A stretch of 64,000 nt of DNA from JBBRYB01 sp038238115 (GTDB lineage: Bacteria; Actinomycetota; Actinomycetes; Propionibacteriales; Nocardioidaceae), in the NCBI GenBank assembly GCA_038238115.1, contig JBBRYB010000007.1, positions 79,645 to 143,644 of the forward strand. The letters are read 5' to 3'. Shown piece by piece: positions 18,501 to 26,808 of this stretch. Numbering within the stretch: the stretch's first letter is position 1; each line of letters starts with the position of its first letter. The position numbers and the translations under genes are program-made. The notes under the pieces are model-generated. The model was not told the DNA's origin, ran no database searches, and worked only from the letters and a program-made list of their open reading frames with translations.

Positions 18501-19086
18501 CCATCCACTCAACGGCCTCGAGCACGTCCTCATGCAGGCCAGCGACGTCACTATCGGCCAGCTGGTCACCGACGAGGAACGGCCCGAGGGCAGCGTCGTC
18601 ACGGTGGCGGGCCTCATCACGTCAGTAGTCCGCAAGACCACCAAGAAGGGCGACCTGTACGCCGTCGTGTCGCTGGAGGACCTCGAGGGAGCCATCAACG
18701 TGATGGTGTTCCCCCGTGACTACCAGCAGTCCTCCAGACTGCTCATCGAGGACTCCATCCTGCTCGTCAAGGGCCGGGCCAAGCGTGGTCGGGACGACGC
18801 CCTTGAGCTGACAGCCCTCGAGGTGTCGGTGCCCGACCTGTCGAGGGACGTCAATGAGGGCCCGGTCGTCATCTCGATGCCCACCGTCAGGGTGTCGCCG
18901 CCCGTCGTCGATCAGCTCAAGGACGTGCTCTCGACCCACCCCGGCGTGGCCGAGGTCCACCTCAGGCTCCAGTCCGCGGGCCGCACGATGGTGATGAAGC
19001 TCGACGAGCGTCTGCGGGTCACGCCGTCGGCTGCGCTGATGGCCGACCTCAAGGCGTTGCTCGGTCCGTCATGCCTGTCGGCCTGA
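15562..19086 (+). CDS. dnaE: DNA polymerase III alpha subunit (DnaE1 type)
   Basis: This is the replicative polymerase. From ATG 15562 the protein has 1174 residues, the usual length for actinobacterial DnaE1. Domains in order are the N-terminal PHP domain (FVHLHVHTEFSMLDGAARL, with further His and Asp residues), the polymerase palm with RVGPGRGSAAGSMVAYAM and the catalytic aspartates in MPDIDIDFDERRR, helix-hairpin-helix region, and a C-terminal OB fold (VVTVAGLITSVVRKTTKKG). The intact PHP motifs suggest an active proofreading PHP domain as in mycobacteria. Longer in-frame starts exist (15514, 15523), but the family begins at MSSGSSFVHLHVH. TAGGCT at 15455-15460 is a possible -10. Confidence 0.96.
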   Translation: MSSGSSFVHLHVHTEFSMLDGAARLGELFDETARADMPALAITDHGNMFGAFDFYRAAHARGVKPIIGIEAYLTPGTSRFERRRVQWGNGGSDDVSGGGAYTHITLLAETTQGMHNLFRLSSLASLEGQFYKPRMDRELLERYGTGIIATTGCPSGEVQTLLRLGRYADARQAASDYRDLFGADNYFVELMDHGLGIEQRTRDDLLRLAKDLSLSLVATNDLHYTRPEDSVSHEALLCVQSGSTMNDAGRFKLDGDGYYLKTPAEMRGLFAEVPAACNNTLLIAERCAVEFAEGRNLMPRFAVPAGETEQTWFVKEVEKGLTRRYPHGVSAAVRERVDFEVGVVLQMGFPGYFLVTADCIGWAREQGIRVGPGRGSAAGSMVAYAMGITQLDPLEHGLLFERFLNPERISMPDIDIDFDERRRGEVIRYVNDKYGEDRVAQVVTFGTIKAKQAVKDSSRVLGYPFAMGERLTKAMPASVMGKDIPVNDIFNPEHKRYGEAGEFRALYDGDHDVRTIVDTARGLEGLKRQWGVHACAMIMSSEPLLDNIPIMRREQDGATITQFDYPTCEALGLLKMDFLGLRNLTIIQDALENIAANRGDEVVVESLSFDDQATYDLLGRGDTLGVFQLDGGAMRSLLRTMKPDCFDDITAVLALYRPGPMATNAHNDYADRKNGRKQVVAIHPELAEPLSEVLGETHGLVVYQEQVMAIAQRVAGYSLASADLLRRAMSKKKKQELEQQYESFSAGMSERGFSAGAVKALWDTLLPFCDYGFNKSHGAGYAVVSYWTGYLKANYPAEYMAALLTSVRDDKDKSAVYLNECRRMGIKVLPPDVNESDADFTPVGTDIRFGLTAIRNVGHNVVAALIEARESAGRFVDFGDFMAKVPVPVCNKRVLESLCKAGAFDSLGYSRRALVAVHEDAADQHIDLKRNAAIGQDSLFGGLIEGGFEGVSVQVPTLAEWDKRTLLAHERDMLGLYVSDHPLNGLEHVLMQASDVTIGQLVTDEERPEGSVVTVAGLITSVVRKTTKKGDLYAVVSLEDLEGAINVMVFPRDYQQSSRLLIEDSILLVKGRAKRGRDDALELTALEVSVPDLSRDVNEGPVVISMPTVRVSPPVVDQLKDVLSTHPGVAEVHLRLQSAGRTMVMKLDERLRVTPSAALMADLKALLGPSCLSA

Positions 19087-19106
19087 GCCGGCCGGTGGGG
19101 CCGACA

Positions 19107-19112
19107 TAGGAT
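19107..19112 (+). promoter_or_regulatory. -10 element for a leaderless membrane-protein gene
   Basis: TAGGAT ends exactly six bases before GTG 19119, with no ribosome site between. The dnaE stop is only 20 bases upstream, so this promoter sits tightly in the dnaE 3' end. Confidence 0.55.
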
Positions 19113-19118
19113 CTCCGG

Positions 19119-19706
19119 GTGGCGAACTCCTCGGCGTCGAATCCGCCGGTACGCGCCGGCGCCGAGGTCGGCAGTTCGCCCGCAGCGAGGGGGGTGTTCG
19201 CGGCCGGCTGCATGGTTGCCGGAGCCGCACTCGCCATGGGTGCCGCAGCGATCTGGGCTCGGCTGGCTGACCCTCCGGCGGCGACGCTCACCCGTCAGGG
19301 CAGTTTCCTCGGCGAGCAGCAGCTCGACCAGCAGGTCGGCGTCACACTGTGGTTCCTGGTCATCAGTGTTGCCTTCGGGGTCGTGTCGGGTCTGGTGGTC
19401 GGAGTGGTCGGGCGACGCCACGGGGTGACGACAGTGGTGGCGGCGCTCCTGCTCGCCGTGGTGGGAGCCGCGCTGAGTGCCTGGCTGGGAACCTCGGTCT
19501 TTGGGCCGGACGAGGCTGCGCAGCTGTCCGATGCCGGGGTGGGCGACCTGATCACGAGCAAGCTGACCATCACGACCGACCTGGCCTACCTCGGCTGGCC
19601 GATCGGGTCGCTCGCCGGAGTGATCACAGGGATCGCAGCCTGGCCGTCCAGACCAAAACCCCTCATGGACCTGCCTGCGTCCAGTACCGTCATCGGGCAG
19701 CAGTAG
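19119..19706 (+). CDS. Four-helix membrane protein, possibly DUF2567-like
   Basis: A 195-residue integral membrane protein with predicted helices near residues 28-50, 74-98, 102-125 and 151-172 and a short extracytoplasmic loop after the first helix. The layout and location behind dnaE recall the DUF2567 family of streptomycetes, but no diagnostic motif was recognised. The GTG start is fixed by the -10 element six bases upstream. It is 18 bases from the next gene, also an envelope protein, so the two may be co-transcribed. Confidence 0.7.
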   Translation: MANSSASNPPVRAGAEVGSSPAARGVFAAGCMVAGAALAMGAAAIWARLADPPAATLTRQGSFLGEQQLDQQVGVTLWFLVISVAFGVVSGLVVGVVGRRHGVTTVVAALLLAVVGAALSAWLGTSVFGPDEAAQLSDAGVGDLITSKLTITTDLAYLGWPIGSLAGVITGIAAWPSRPKPLMDLPASSTVIGQQ

Positions 19707-19724
19707 TCCACGAGGGGGACTGAC

Positions 19725-21509
19725 ATGTCCAACAACTCACCACCAGATGAGGGAAGTCCGGGCTGGGCGGCCCAGCAGCCCCTCCCGCCGAGTGGTCCAC
19801 CACCCTACGGCGCCGACTCACCACCACCCTACGGCGCCGCCTCACCAGCGTCCGGCTATGGCGCTCAGCCTGGCGGCTATGGGCTCCAGCCTCCTCCGCC
19901 TGGCGGTCCCGGTGGACCGTACGGACCGGGGGACTTCGTCACCGGTGGGCCGGGCGGCCAACCGCCGTACGGGCCTGCGCGCAGCGGCAGAGGCATGAGG
20001 GCACTCATCATCTCGACAGTGCTCGCGCTGGTGGTGGCAGGTGGCGCGTTCGCCTTCTACACCCTGGACCCGCTGAACGCCTTCCACGCCGGACCTCAGG
20101 CCGCCGAGGCGCTTCCTGCCGATGCCCTCTTCTACGCCGGCCTCGACCTCGACCCATCGGCTGAGCAGAAGGTCGAGGCGCTGCGCTTCCTCAACCACTT
20201 CCCCGCTTTCCGCAACAACTCCGGCCTCGAGAACGAGAACTCCGACGTCCGCGAGCAGGTTTTCAGTGATGCGATCGACTCAGCCGGGTGCTCTGGCATC
20301 AGCTACGCAGACACGATCCAGCCGTGGCTCGGCGACAAGTTCGGCATCGCGCTGATGCCGGCTCCGGCGGGCACGCAGGACCCTGCGGTCGCCGTCGCGG
20401 TCGAGGTGACCGACGAGAGCAAGGCCACCGCTGGTCTCTCCCAGCTGTCCGACTGCGCGGACGCATCAGGCGGCACGTCCTTCGGCTACGCGTTCACAGG
20501 TGACTACGCGCTCGTCGCCCAGACCCAGGACCAGGCCGATACCTACGTCAACGACGCCGAGCGCAGCGCGCTGGCTGACAACGCGGACTTTGTCGCCGAC
20601 ATGGACTCGCTCGGCGACCTCGGGGTCGCCACAGTGTGGGTCAACGTCGCTGGAGCCATCGACTCCTACGGCGACGGGCTCGGTGACGTGCCGGGTGTGT
20701 CGAGCCAGTTGGACGCGCTCAAGCAGAGCAGCCAGCGGGCGGCCGCCACGTTCCGGTTCGCAAGCGACCATGTCGACATCGCAAGCAGTGTGTACAGCGA
20801 CACACCGCCGGTCAGCCACGGTGACAACCAGATCGTGAACCTGCCCGACTCGACGGTGTTCGCCGTCTCGGTGGCTGGTGGCGCGGACCGGCTGAACAGG
20901 TCCTGGCCAGACATCATGGCTGCCTTGGAGTCCCAAGGGGCCGACGTGCAGCAGCAGCTCGCCGACTTCGAGCAGCAGACAGGACTTGCGGTGCCGGCAG
21001 ACCTCGAGACACTCCTCGGGGAAAACGTGATGCTGGCGGTCGACAGCGGCGGACTCACTTCCGATGCCCTGCAGACCGGTGACCCCAGTCAGCTCAATAT
21101 CGGCGTTCGGTTTACGGGTGACGCGGCCAAGCTCGACGACCTCTACAACCGGATCACGAAGCTCATCGAGGCTGAGGCCGGGCAAACCGTCCCCATCTCC
21201 AAGGTGGATGCGTCCGACGGCCTCGCGGTCGCGACCAACGACTCCTACGGCGACACACTCGCGAAGCTCGACGGCAGCCTGGGCAGCTCCGACCAGTTCA
21301 CGTCAGTGACCGACGACGCTGCCAGCCAGGACCTCGTGCTCTTCTTCGACTTCGATGCGATCGAGGGGGAGGTCGTCCAGGCCATGCAGGACGACGGTGT
21401 CGAGCAACGGGTCATCGACAACGTCACGCCGATCCGTGCCTTCGGGGTCACCAGCAAGGCCGACGGCCACTACACCCTCGCCACCATGCGGATGTCGGTC
21501 AACGACTGA
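19725..21509 (+). CDS. DUF3352 family membrane-anchored protein
   Basis: The 594-residue product has a Pro/Gly/Tyr-rich cytoplasmic N-terminus with PPPYGA repeats (about residues 20-85), one membrane helix near residues 91-110, and a large extracytoplasmic domain starting LPADALFYAGLDLDPSAEQK, which is characteristic of DUF3352. The domain contains a Cys pair (SAGCSGIS ... LSDCADA) that may form a disulfide. The function is unknown. A strong ribosome site GAGGGGG (19712-19718) precedes the ATG by six bases. Confidence 0.8.
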   Translation: MSNNSPPDEGSPGWAAQQPLPPSGPPPYGADSPPPYGAASPASGYGAQPGGYGLQPPPPGGPGGPYGPGDFVTGGPGGQPPYGPARSGRGMRALIISTVLALVVAGGAFAFYTLDPLNAFHAGPQAAEALPADALFYAGLDLDPSAEQKVEALRFLNHFPAFRNNSGLENENSDVREQVFSDAIDSAGCSGISYADTIQPWLGDKFGIALMPAPAGTQDPAVAVAVEVTDESKATAGLSQLSDCADASGGTSFGYAFTGDYALVAQTQDQADTYVNDAERSALADNADFVADMDSLGDLGVATVWVNVAGAIDSYGDGLGDVPGVSSQLDALKQSSQRAAATFRFASDHVDIASSVYSDTPPVSHGDNQIVNLPDSTVFAVSVAGGADRLNRSWPDIMAALESQGADVQQQLADFEQQTGLAVPADLETLLGENVMLAVDSGGLTSDALQTGDPSQLNIGVRFTGDAAKLDDLYNRITKLIEAEAGQTVPISKVDASDGLAVATNDSYGDTLAKLDGSLGSSDQFTSVTDDAASQDLVLFFDFDAIEGEVVQAMQDDGVEQRVIDNVTPIRAFGVTSKADGHYTLATMRMSVND

Positions 21510-21537
21510 GCAGCCTGAGTCGCGCCACGAGGCGGGG

Positions 21538-22218
21538 CTAGTTCGGCGACCATCTGGTGCGGGCCATCGCCGTGGCCGGCAGCGAGCTGATCGCCGCAAT
21601 GGAGCGCAGCTCGCGGCGCATCAGGCTGGTGCCGAGCCGGAGCCGGGTGACCACGTCGCGCGCTTCCAGCAGGGACTGCCGCTCCTGCAGGTTCAGCACC
21701 AGAGCCGCTGCGAGTGTGTAGGACAAGTCAACCGGGTCGCTCGGAGTCTCACCCTCGAGCACGTCGTCCCCACGGATCTCGCTGACGATCTCGCGGTAGC
21801 GCTCGAACAGCTGGCGTGCGCTTGCCGCGGCACGGGCAGCGTCGCTGGGCGTCTGTCCGCCGGCGCTGTCGGGCAGCCACTCGACCTCGGCGCGCAGGTA
21901 GGCATGAGAGGGGTCGAGCCGCTCGACGTGAAAGCGTCGTCGCCCGATCACCATGATCTCGAACGTGCCGTCCGGGTTCGCCGTCACCTCGGTGACGAGG
22001 GCGGCGCAGCCGGTACGTTGGATCGTGTGGACGCCACGCTCGCCCACCACGTAGCCGACCTTGATCGCTACGACGCCGAACTCGCGCGCCGAGTCCGGAG
22101 GCAGCGCGATCAGGTCGCGGACGAGTGAGCGGTAGCGGTCCTCGAAGACGTGCAGCGGCATCACGATCCCCGGGAACAAGACAACGTTCAGCGGGAACAG
22201 GGGCAGCGGCGTGCTCAC
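21538..22218 (-). CDS. LON substrate-binding-domain protein
   Basis: A 226-residue protein made of the N-terminal LON domain only (LFPLNVVLFPGIVMPLHVFEDRY near residues 7-30), without the AAA or protease domains of Lon. Such stand-alone proteins are widespread in actinomycetes and their role is unknown. The GTG at 22218 begins the conserved sequence; the open frame continues upstream but is not conserved. It is divergent from hisD, and both genes appear to have leaderless promoters in the 89-base gap. Confidence 0.85.
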   Translation of the reverse strand: MSTPLPLFPLNVVLFPGIVMPLHVFEDRYRSLVRDLIALPPDSAREFGVVAIKVGYVVGERGVHTIQRTGCAALVTEVTANPDGTFEIMVIGRRRFHVERLDPSHAYLRAEVEWLPDSAGGQTPSDAARAAASARQLFERYREIVSEIRGDDVLEGETPSDPVDLSYTLAAALVLNLQERQSLLEARDVVTRLRLGTSLMRRELRSIAAISSLPATAMARTRWSPN

Positions 22219-22225
22219 GACTTGA

Positions 22226-22231
22226 AACCTA
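22226..22231 (-). promoter_or_regulatory. -10 element of the LON-domain gene
   Basis: On the - strand TAGGTT (22231-22226) ends seven bases before the GTG at 22218. No ribosome site is seen, so the mRNA is probably leaderless. Confidence 0.5.
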
Positions 22232-22295
22232 ACACCGCATGCCATCCCCGGTGCCATCCTTGGACGCGGCCACAACCCGGTCGGCTGGCCGCTCC

Positions 22296-22301
22296 TAGAC
22301 T
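22296..22301 (+). promoter_or_regulatory. -10 element of the his cluster
   Basis: TAGACT ends six bases before ATG 22308, so transcription should begin on the hisD start codon. The intervening TGGGGG is too close to act as a ribosome site. Confidence 0.6.
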
Positions 22302-22307
22302 TGGGGG

Positions 22308-23627
22308 ATGATCCGCACGATCGACGTGCGCGGCCGGGCCGCGACTGGGAGGTTGGACTACCGCGGCCTCGCCCCACGCGCCGAGTTCGACGTCGACGCG
22401 GCGGTCAGAGCGGTGGCGCCGCTGTGCGAAGCCGTCCGCACCGACGGCCACGCGGCCCTGGTGAGCCAGGCCGCACGGTTCGACGGCGTTGAGCTTACCC
22501 ACGTCAGGGTGCCTTCGACGGCTCTGGACCGCGAACTCGATGCGCTTGACGACGACGTGCGCTCCAGCCTGGAGGAGTCGATCGCGCGGCTGCGAGTCAC
22601 CTGCGCCGCCGAGCTGCCTGGCGACGTGGCGAGCGACGTCGCACCGGGTGGGCGGGTGCTGCAGCGCCAGGTGCCCGTCGGCCGGGTCGGTCTCTACGTC
22701 CCCGCTGCGAAGGCACCGCTCGTGTCCTCGGTGGTGATGAACGTTGTCCCCGCGCAGGTGGCCGGCGTACCCTCGCTCGCGCTCGCCAGCCCGGCTCAGC
22801 GCGAGCACGGCGGCCTCCCACACCCCACCATCCTCGCCGCATGCGCGCTACTCGGCGTCGACGAGGTGTACGCCGCAGGGGGTGCCGGGGCGGTGGCGAT
22901 GTTCGCCTACGGCTACGAGCACCCCGACGGTGGATGCGCACCCGTCGACTTTGTCACCGGGCCAGCCAACATCTACGGCGTGGCGGCCAAGCGGCTGCTC
23001 AGGGGGGTGGTCGGCATCGACTCCGAGGCCGGACCCACCGAGATCGCCATCCTCGCCGACGACAGCGCCGACCCGGTCTTCGTCGCCGCCGACCTGATCA
23101 GCCAGGCGGAGCACGACACCGCCGCCGCCAGCGTGCTCATCACCGCGTCGGAGGCGCTCGCCGCTGAGGTGCGAGACGAGCTCGCGCGTCAGGTTGCTCG
23201 CACCAAGCACAGCGACCGGGTCGCCACGGCCCTCGCAGGCCCGCAGTCCGCCATCATCATGGTCGACAACCTGACACAAGGCACCGAGGTCGCGGACGCG
23301 TACGCCGCCGAGCACCTCGAGATCCACACGGCCGACGCGGCCGAACGCGCGCTGCGCATCCGCAACGCCGGCGCCATCTTCGTGGGTCCATTTACTCCCG
23401 TCTCCCTCGGCGACTACTGCGCCGGGTCCAACCACGTGCTCCCGACCGCGGGCTGCGCCTGCCACTCATCGGGGTTGTCGGTGCGCACGTTCCTCAAGAC
23501 GGTGCAGGTGGTCGACTACTCCGCCCAGGCACTTGCCGACGTCTCCGCCGAGGTGCGGACCCTGGCCGACGCCGAGGACCTTCCGGCCCACGGGGAGGCC
23601 GTCCGGGTGCGGCTCGAGCGACCATGA
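22308..23627 (+). CDS. hisD: Histidinol dehydrogenase
   Basis: HisD oxidises histidinol to histidine with two NAD and a bound zinc. The 439-residue protein carries VPAQVAGV, the segment EAGPTEIAILADD, SQAEHDTAAASVLIT with a zinc-ligand region, and the C-terminal GPFTPVSLGDYCAGSNHVLPT followed by the catalytic/zinc histidines. It is the first gene of the his cluster and shares ATGA with hisC. The ATG is fixed by the -10 element six bases upstream. Confidence 0.96.
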   Translation: MIRTIDVRGRAATGRLDYRGLAPRAEFDVDAAVRAVAPLCEAVRTDGHAALVSQAARFDGVELTHVRVPSTALDRELDALDDDVRSSLEESIARLRVTCAAELPGDVASDVAPGGRVLQRQVPVGRVGLYVPAAKAPLVSSVVMNVVPAQVAGVPSLALASPAQREHGGLPHPTILAACALLGVDEVYAAGGAGAVAMFAYGYEHPDGGCAPVDFVTGPANIYGVAAKRLLRGVVGIDSEAGPTEIAILADDSADPVFVAADLISQAEHDTAAASVLITASEALAAEVRDELARQVARTKHSDRVATALAGPQSAIIMVDNLTQGTEVADAYAAEHLEIHTADAAERALRIRNAGAIFVGPFTPVSLGDYCAGSNHVLPTAGCACHSSGLSVRTFLKTVQVVDYSAQALADVSAEVRTLADAEDLPAHGEAVRVRLERP

Positions 23628-24715
23628 GCGGGGGCACGCGGCTGCCCCTTCGGCCCGAGCTGAAGGGGATCGCGCCGTACGGTGCGCCGCTGCTCGATGT
23701 CTCGGTGCGGCTCAACGTCAACGAGAACCCCTACGGCCCTCCTCCGTCCGTCGCCGCACACATCGCAGCCGCTGTCGGTGACCTGGTGGTCGACCTGAAC
23801 CGCTACCCGGACCGAGAGGCAGCGGCCCTGCGAGCCGACCTGGCCGATTATCTCGGACGGGGTCTCACCGCCGACCGGGTCTGGGCGGCGAACGGCTCCA
23901 ACGAGGTCATGCTTCAGCTCCTGCAGGCATTCGGCGGGGCCGGCCGCACCGCGGCATCGTTCGCGCCGACGTACTCGATGTACCCGGAGTACGCCCGCAA
24001 CACGTCCACGCGCTGGGTCGAGGGTCGTCGTACGGACTCGTTCGAGATCTCGCTCGCTGAGGCGCTGGCGACGTTGGAGCGGGAGCGCCCGTCGGTCGTC
24101 TTCATCGCCTCGCCCAACAACCCGACGGGTGCCTCGGTGCCGCTCGATGTCGTGAAGGCGCTGTGTGTCGCGGCTCCGGGAGTTGTCGTGGTGGACGAGG
24201 CCTATGCGGAGTTCCGGCGCGCCGACACCGCGTCGGCGCTGGACCTGCTCGACGACTTCCCGCACCTTGCCGTCACCCGGACGATGTCGAAGGCGTTCGC
24301 TCTCGCCGGCGGCCGGCTCGGCTACCTGGCGTCGAGCCGGGAGCTCGTCGACGCGCTGCGGATCGTCCGGTTGCCCTATCACCTTTCGGCCGTGACCCAG
24401 ACGGTCGCCCGCGTCGCCCTCATGCACGCCCACGAGCTGCTTTGTCGGGTCGACGACCTGCGCGGCGAACGCGACTCGACCGTGGGGTGGCTGCGCGAGC
24501 ACGGCTTCTCTGTAGCCGATTCCGACGCCAACTTCGTGCTGTTCGGCGTGTTCGCCGACCGGCATGCGGTCTGGCAGGGTGTACTCGACCGGGGCGTGCT
24601 CATCCGGGAGGTCGGTCCCGAGGGGTGGCTTCGAGTGTCGATCGGGACACCCGAGGAGATGGCCGCCTTCAAGCGCGCTGTCCTCGAGGCGCGCAGGGAA
24701 GCAGGGAGCCGATGA
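23624..24715 (+). CDS. hisC: Histidinol-phosphate aminotransferase
   Basis: HisC is a fold-type I PLP enzyme transferring the amino group from glutamate to imidazole acetol phosphate. The 363-residue protein shows LNVNENPYGPP at the N-terminus, ASPNNPTG, VVDEAYAEF and the PLP lysine in TRTMSKAFALAGGRLGY. The ATG overlaps the hisD stop by four bases and the gene overlaps hisB likewise, giving a tightly coupled operon. Confidence 0.95.
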   Translation: MSGGTRLPLRPELKGIAPYGAPLLDVSVRLNVNENPYGPPPSVAAHIAAAVGDLVVDLNRYPDREAAALRADLADYLGRGLTADRVWAANGSNEVMLQLLQAFGGAGRTAASFAPTYSMYPEYARNTSTRWVEGRRTDSFEISLAEALATLERERPSVVFIASPNNPTGASVPLDVVKALCVAAPGVVVVDEAYAEFRRADTASALDLLDDFPHLAVTRTMSKAFALAGGRLGYLASSRELVDALRIVRLPYHLSAVTQTVARVALMHAHELLCRVDDLRGERDSTVGWLREHGFSVADSDANFVLFGVFADRHAVWQGVLDRGVLIREVGPEGWLRVSIGTPEEMAAFKRAVLEARREAGSR

Positions 24716-25311
24716 CCAGAAGAGCCCAGATCGAGCGTGTCACGAAGGAGTCGAAGGTCGCCGTCACCCTCGACCTCGACGGCACCGGCAACGCCGACGT
24801 ATCGACCGGCGTCGGGTTCTATGACCACATGCTCGACTCGCTCGCACGCCACGCCCTGTTCGACCTCACGGTCGACGCTGAGGGCGACACCCACGTCGAC
24901 GCCCATCACAGCGTCGAGGATGTGGCCATCGTCGTCGGTGAGGCGATGAAGGTCGCACTCGGCGACAAAGCCGGCATCTGCCGGTTCGGCGACGCGCTCG
25001 TGCCGCTCGACGAGGCACTGGTCCAGTGCGCGGTGGACGTCTCGGGCCGGCCCTACTGCGTCCACACCGGAGAGCCGGACGGCCAGGCCCAGGTCGTGAT
25101 CGGTGGCTCGTACGTCGGCTCGCTGACTCGGCACGTCTTCGAGTCAGTCGCCGCGCACGCCGCGATCGCACTGCACGTGCGGGTGCTGTCGGGACGGGAC
25201 CCGCACCATCTTGTCGAGGCGCAGTTCAAGGCGTTCGCGCGCGCCCTGCGCGACGCGGTCGCCGTCGACCCGCGCGAGCAGGGCGTGCCGAGTACGAAGG
25301 GCAGGCTGTGA
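24712..25311 (+). CDS. hisB: Imidazoleglycerol-phosphate dehydratase
   Basis: HisB dehydrates imidazole glycerol phosphate using a di-manganese site. The 199-residue monofunctional form has the duplicated metal motifs DAHHSVEDVAI and DPHHLVEAQFKAFARAL, plus GVGFYDHMLDSLARH. ATG 24712 overlaps the hisC stop (ATGA). The frame is open far upstream inside hisC, but that part is a shadow of hisC. Confidence 0.96.
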   Translation: MTRRAQIERVTKESKVAVTLDLDGTGNADVSTGVGFYDHMLDSLARHALFDLTVDAEGDTHVDAHHSVEDVAIVVGEAMKVALGDKAGICRFGDALVPLDEALVQCAVDVSGRPYCVHTGEPDGQAQVVIGGSYVGSLTRHVFESVAAHAAIALHVRVLSGRDPHHLVEAQFKAFARALRDAVAVDPREQGVPSTKGRL

Positions 25312-25940
25312 CGGCGCAGGTCGTGCTGCTGGACTACGGTTCGGGCAACCTGCGCTCGGCCGAGCGGGCCCTGGTCCGGGCTGGTGTGCGGGTCGACGTC
25401 ACTGCCGACTACGCGGCCGCGCGCGCCGCCGACGGCCTGGTCGTGCCCGGCGTCGGCGCCTTCGCGGCCTGCATGGCCGGGCTCGAGGCGGTGCGCGGAC
25501 CGGAGATCATCGGGCGCCGGCTGGCGGGCGCACGGCCGGTGCTCGGCATCTGCGTCGGCCACCAGGTGCTCTTCGAGTGCGGTTTGGAGCACGGCCGTGA
25601 GACGGCAGGCTGTGGCGAGTGGCCCGGCACGGTCGAGCAGCTGGCGGCACGTGTCCTTCCGCACATCGGTTGGAACACGGTCGACGTCGCGCCCGGCTCG
25701 CAGATGTTCGCCGGCGTCGAGTCCGAGCGGTTCTACTTCGTGCACTCCTTCGGCGTACGACGCTGGGAGCTCGTCACCAACGGACGAACCCGGGCCCCGA
25801 AGGTGAGCTGGACCACCCACGAGTCGGAGGCGTTCGTGGCCGCTGTCGAGAACGGCCCGCTGTGGGCAGCCCAGTTCCACCCAGAAAAGTCGGGAGATGC
25901 GGGAGCCGTTCTGCTGCGCAACTGGGTCCAAACACTATGA
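25308..25940 (+). CDS. hisH: Imidazole glycerol phosphate synthase, glutaminase subunit
   Basis: HisH releases ammonia from glutamine and channels it to HisF. The 210-residue class I amidotransferase has LLDYGSGNLRS at the N-terminus, the nucleophile Cys82 in LGICVGHQVLF, and the His/Glu of the triad in AAQFHPEKS. It starts with GTG overlapping the hisB stop. Its partner hisF lies 1.6 kb downstream behind a lipoprotein gene, a small membrane protein gene and priA. Confidence 0.96.
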   Translation: MTAQVVLLDYGSGNLRSAERALVRAGVRVDVTADYAAARAADGLVVPGVGAFAACMAGLEAVRGPEIIGRRLAGARPVLGICVGHQVLFECGLEHGRETAGCGEWPGTVEQLAARVLPHIGWNTVDVAPGSQMFAGVESERFYFVHSFGVRRWELVTNGRTRAPKVSWTTHESEAFVAAVENGPLWAAQFHPEKSGDAGAVLLRNWVQTL

Positions 25941-26416
25941 ACACCATTGCACGCGTCCTCGCCGCACTGTCCCTGCTCGTAGTAGTCTCCGCATGCGGGA
26001 CCGACACGTCCCCGGCTGGCAGCAGCGGTCCCGCAGACTCGTCCAGCTCGGGCACGGGTGCCGGCCCCACGACTTCACCAGGCCCGACTGGCGCCACGTC
26101 GGGTGCCGGCGTGGTGGCGGTGGCACTGAATCGCTCGGGCGGTCTCAAGCCCACCACCGTCAGTCGCGTCTTCGCGGCCGACCAGCCGCCACCCCCAGGT
26201 TTCACGGCCGCAGACGTCAAGGCCGCGCTGCGGGCGGCGTCGCAGTTCGCCACCTCCGAGGCCAAGCTGGCCCCGATGCCGAGCAATGTGTGCTGCGACC
26301 GCTACAGCTACCGCGTCACGATCACGTGGGCGGACGGCACCTCGAAGACCTATACCACCGTCGACGGGCTACCGCAGCCCCAGCCGTTCGATGCCTTGCT
26401 GAGCGCGCTCGCGTGA
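25937..26416 (+). CDS. Secreted lipoprotein with an emfourin-like domain
   Basis: The 159-residue product has a lipoprotein signal peptide ending VVVSAC with Cys20 as the lipidated residue, then a Ser/Gly/Thr/Pro linker to about residue 58. The remaining domain reads VALNRSGGL at its start, has a Cys-Cys-Asp before YSYRVTITWADG, and ends with a QPFDALLSAL helix. This order (RSGG start, D-x-Y strand, final helix with Leu repeats) resembles emfourin, the proteinaceous inhibitor of protealysin-type M4 metalloproteases. The similarity is a recalled pattern, so inhibition is a hypothesis. The ATG overlaps the hisH stop (ATGA), coupling it to the his operon, which is odd for a surface protein. Confidence 0.7.
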   Translation: MNTIARVLAALSLLVVVSACGTDTSPAGSSGPADSSSSGTGAGPTTSPGPTGATSGAGVVAVALNRSGGLKPTTVSRVFAADQPPPPGFTAADVKAALRAASQFATSEAKLAPMPSNVCCDRYSYRVTITWADGTSKTYTTVDGLPQPQPFDALLSALA

Positions 26417-26434
26417 GCTCCGGATGAGCGTGCG

Positions 26435-26761
26435 ATGAGCAAGGAGCGGGCCACGCGCCGAGCAGAGCGCGCCGCCCAACTCGCCCATCGGGCCCTCGAG
26501 CGCGAGCAGGCCGCCGTGGCCGAGGCCCGCCGGCTGCAGCGCCGGAACCGGATCGTGAGGTGGCTGCCATCGGCATGGTGGCGCAGGCGGACCGGGCCGC
26601 TGGCCGCGCGGCGCCGCAGGGCGAGGGGACTGCTCGTGCTGGCCTTCGTCGTCGTCCAACTGCTGACCTGGGTGTCGACGCCCGACTGGGGTGTCCGGAC
26701 GGCCGTGCTGATCGCGAGCGTCTTTGCCGTGCCGGTTGTCGCGCTCTTCACCCTCCCGTAG
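26435..26761 (+). CDS. Small basic two-helix membrane protein
   Basis: The 108-residue protein has a highly basic, Arg/Ala-rich N-terminal half (about residues 1-62) with coiled-coil character, then two hydrophobic helices (about 65-82 and 86-106). No family was recognised. It lies 18 bases after the lipoprotein gene and before priA; similar small membrane proteins occur at this place in other actinobacterial his clusters. The start at ATG 26435 has no strong ribosome site. Confidence 0.65.
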   Translation: MSKERATRRAERAAQLAHRALEREQAAVAEARRLQRRNRIVRWLPSAWWRRRTGPLAARRRRARGLLVLAFVVVQLLTWVSTPDWGVRTAVLIASVFAVPVVALFTLP

Positions 26762-26796
26762 CCCGGATCATTCGCTGCGATGGGCTTCGCCCTGGT

Positions 26797-26802
26797 TAGG
26801 CT
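26797..26802 (+). promoter_or_regulatory. Internal -10 element ahead of priA
   Basis: TAGGCT ends six bases before GTG 26809, with no ribosome site. This would give priA-hisF a leaderless transcript independent of hisD-C-B-H, useful if PriA also serves tryptophan synthesis. Confidence 0.6.
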
Positions 26803-26808
26803 TTCAGC

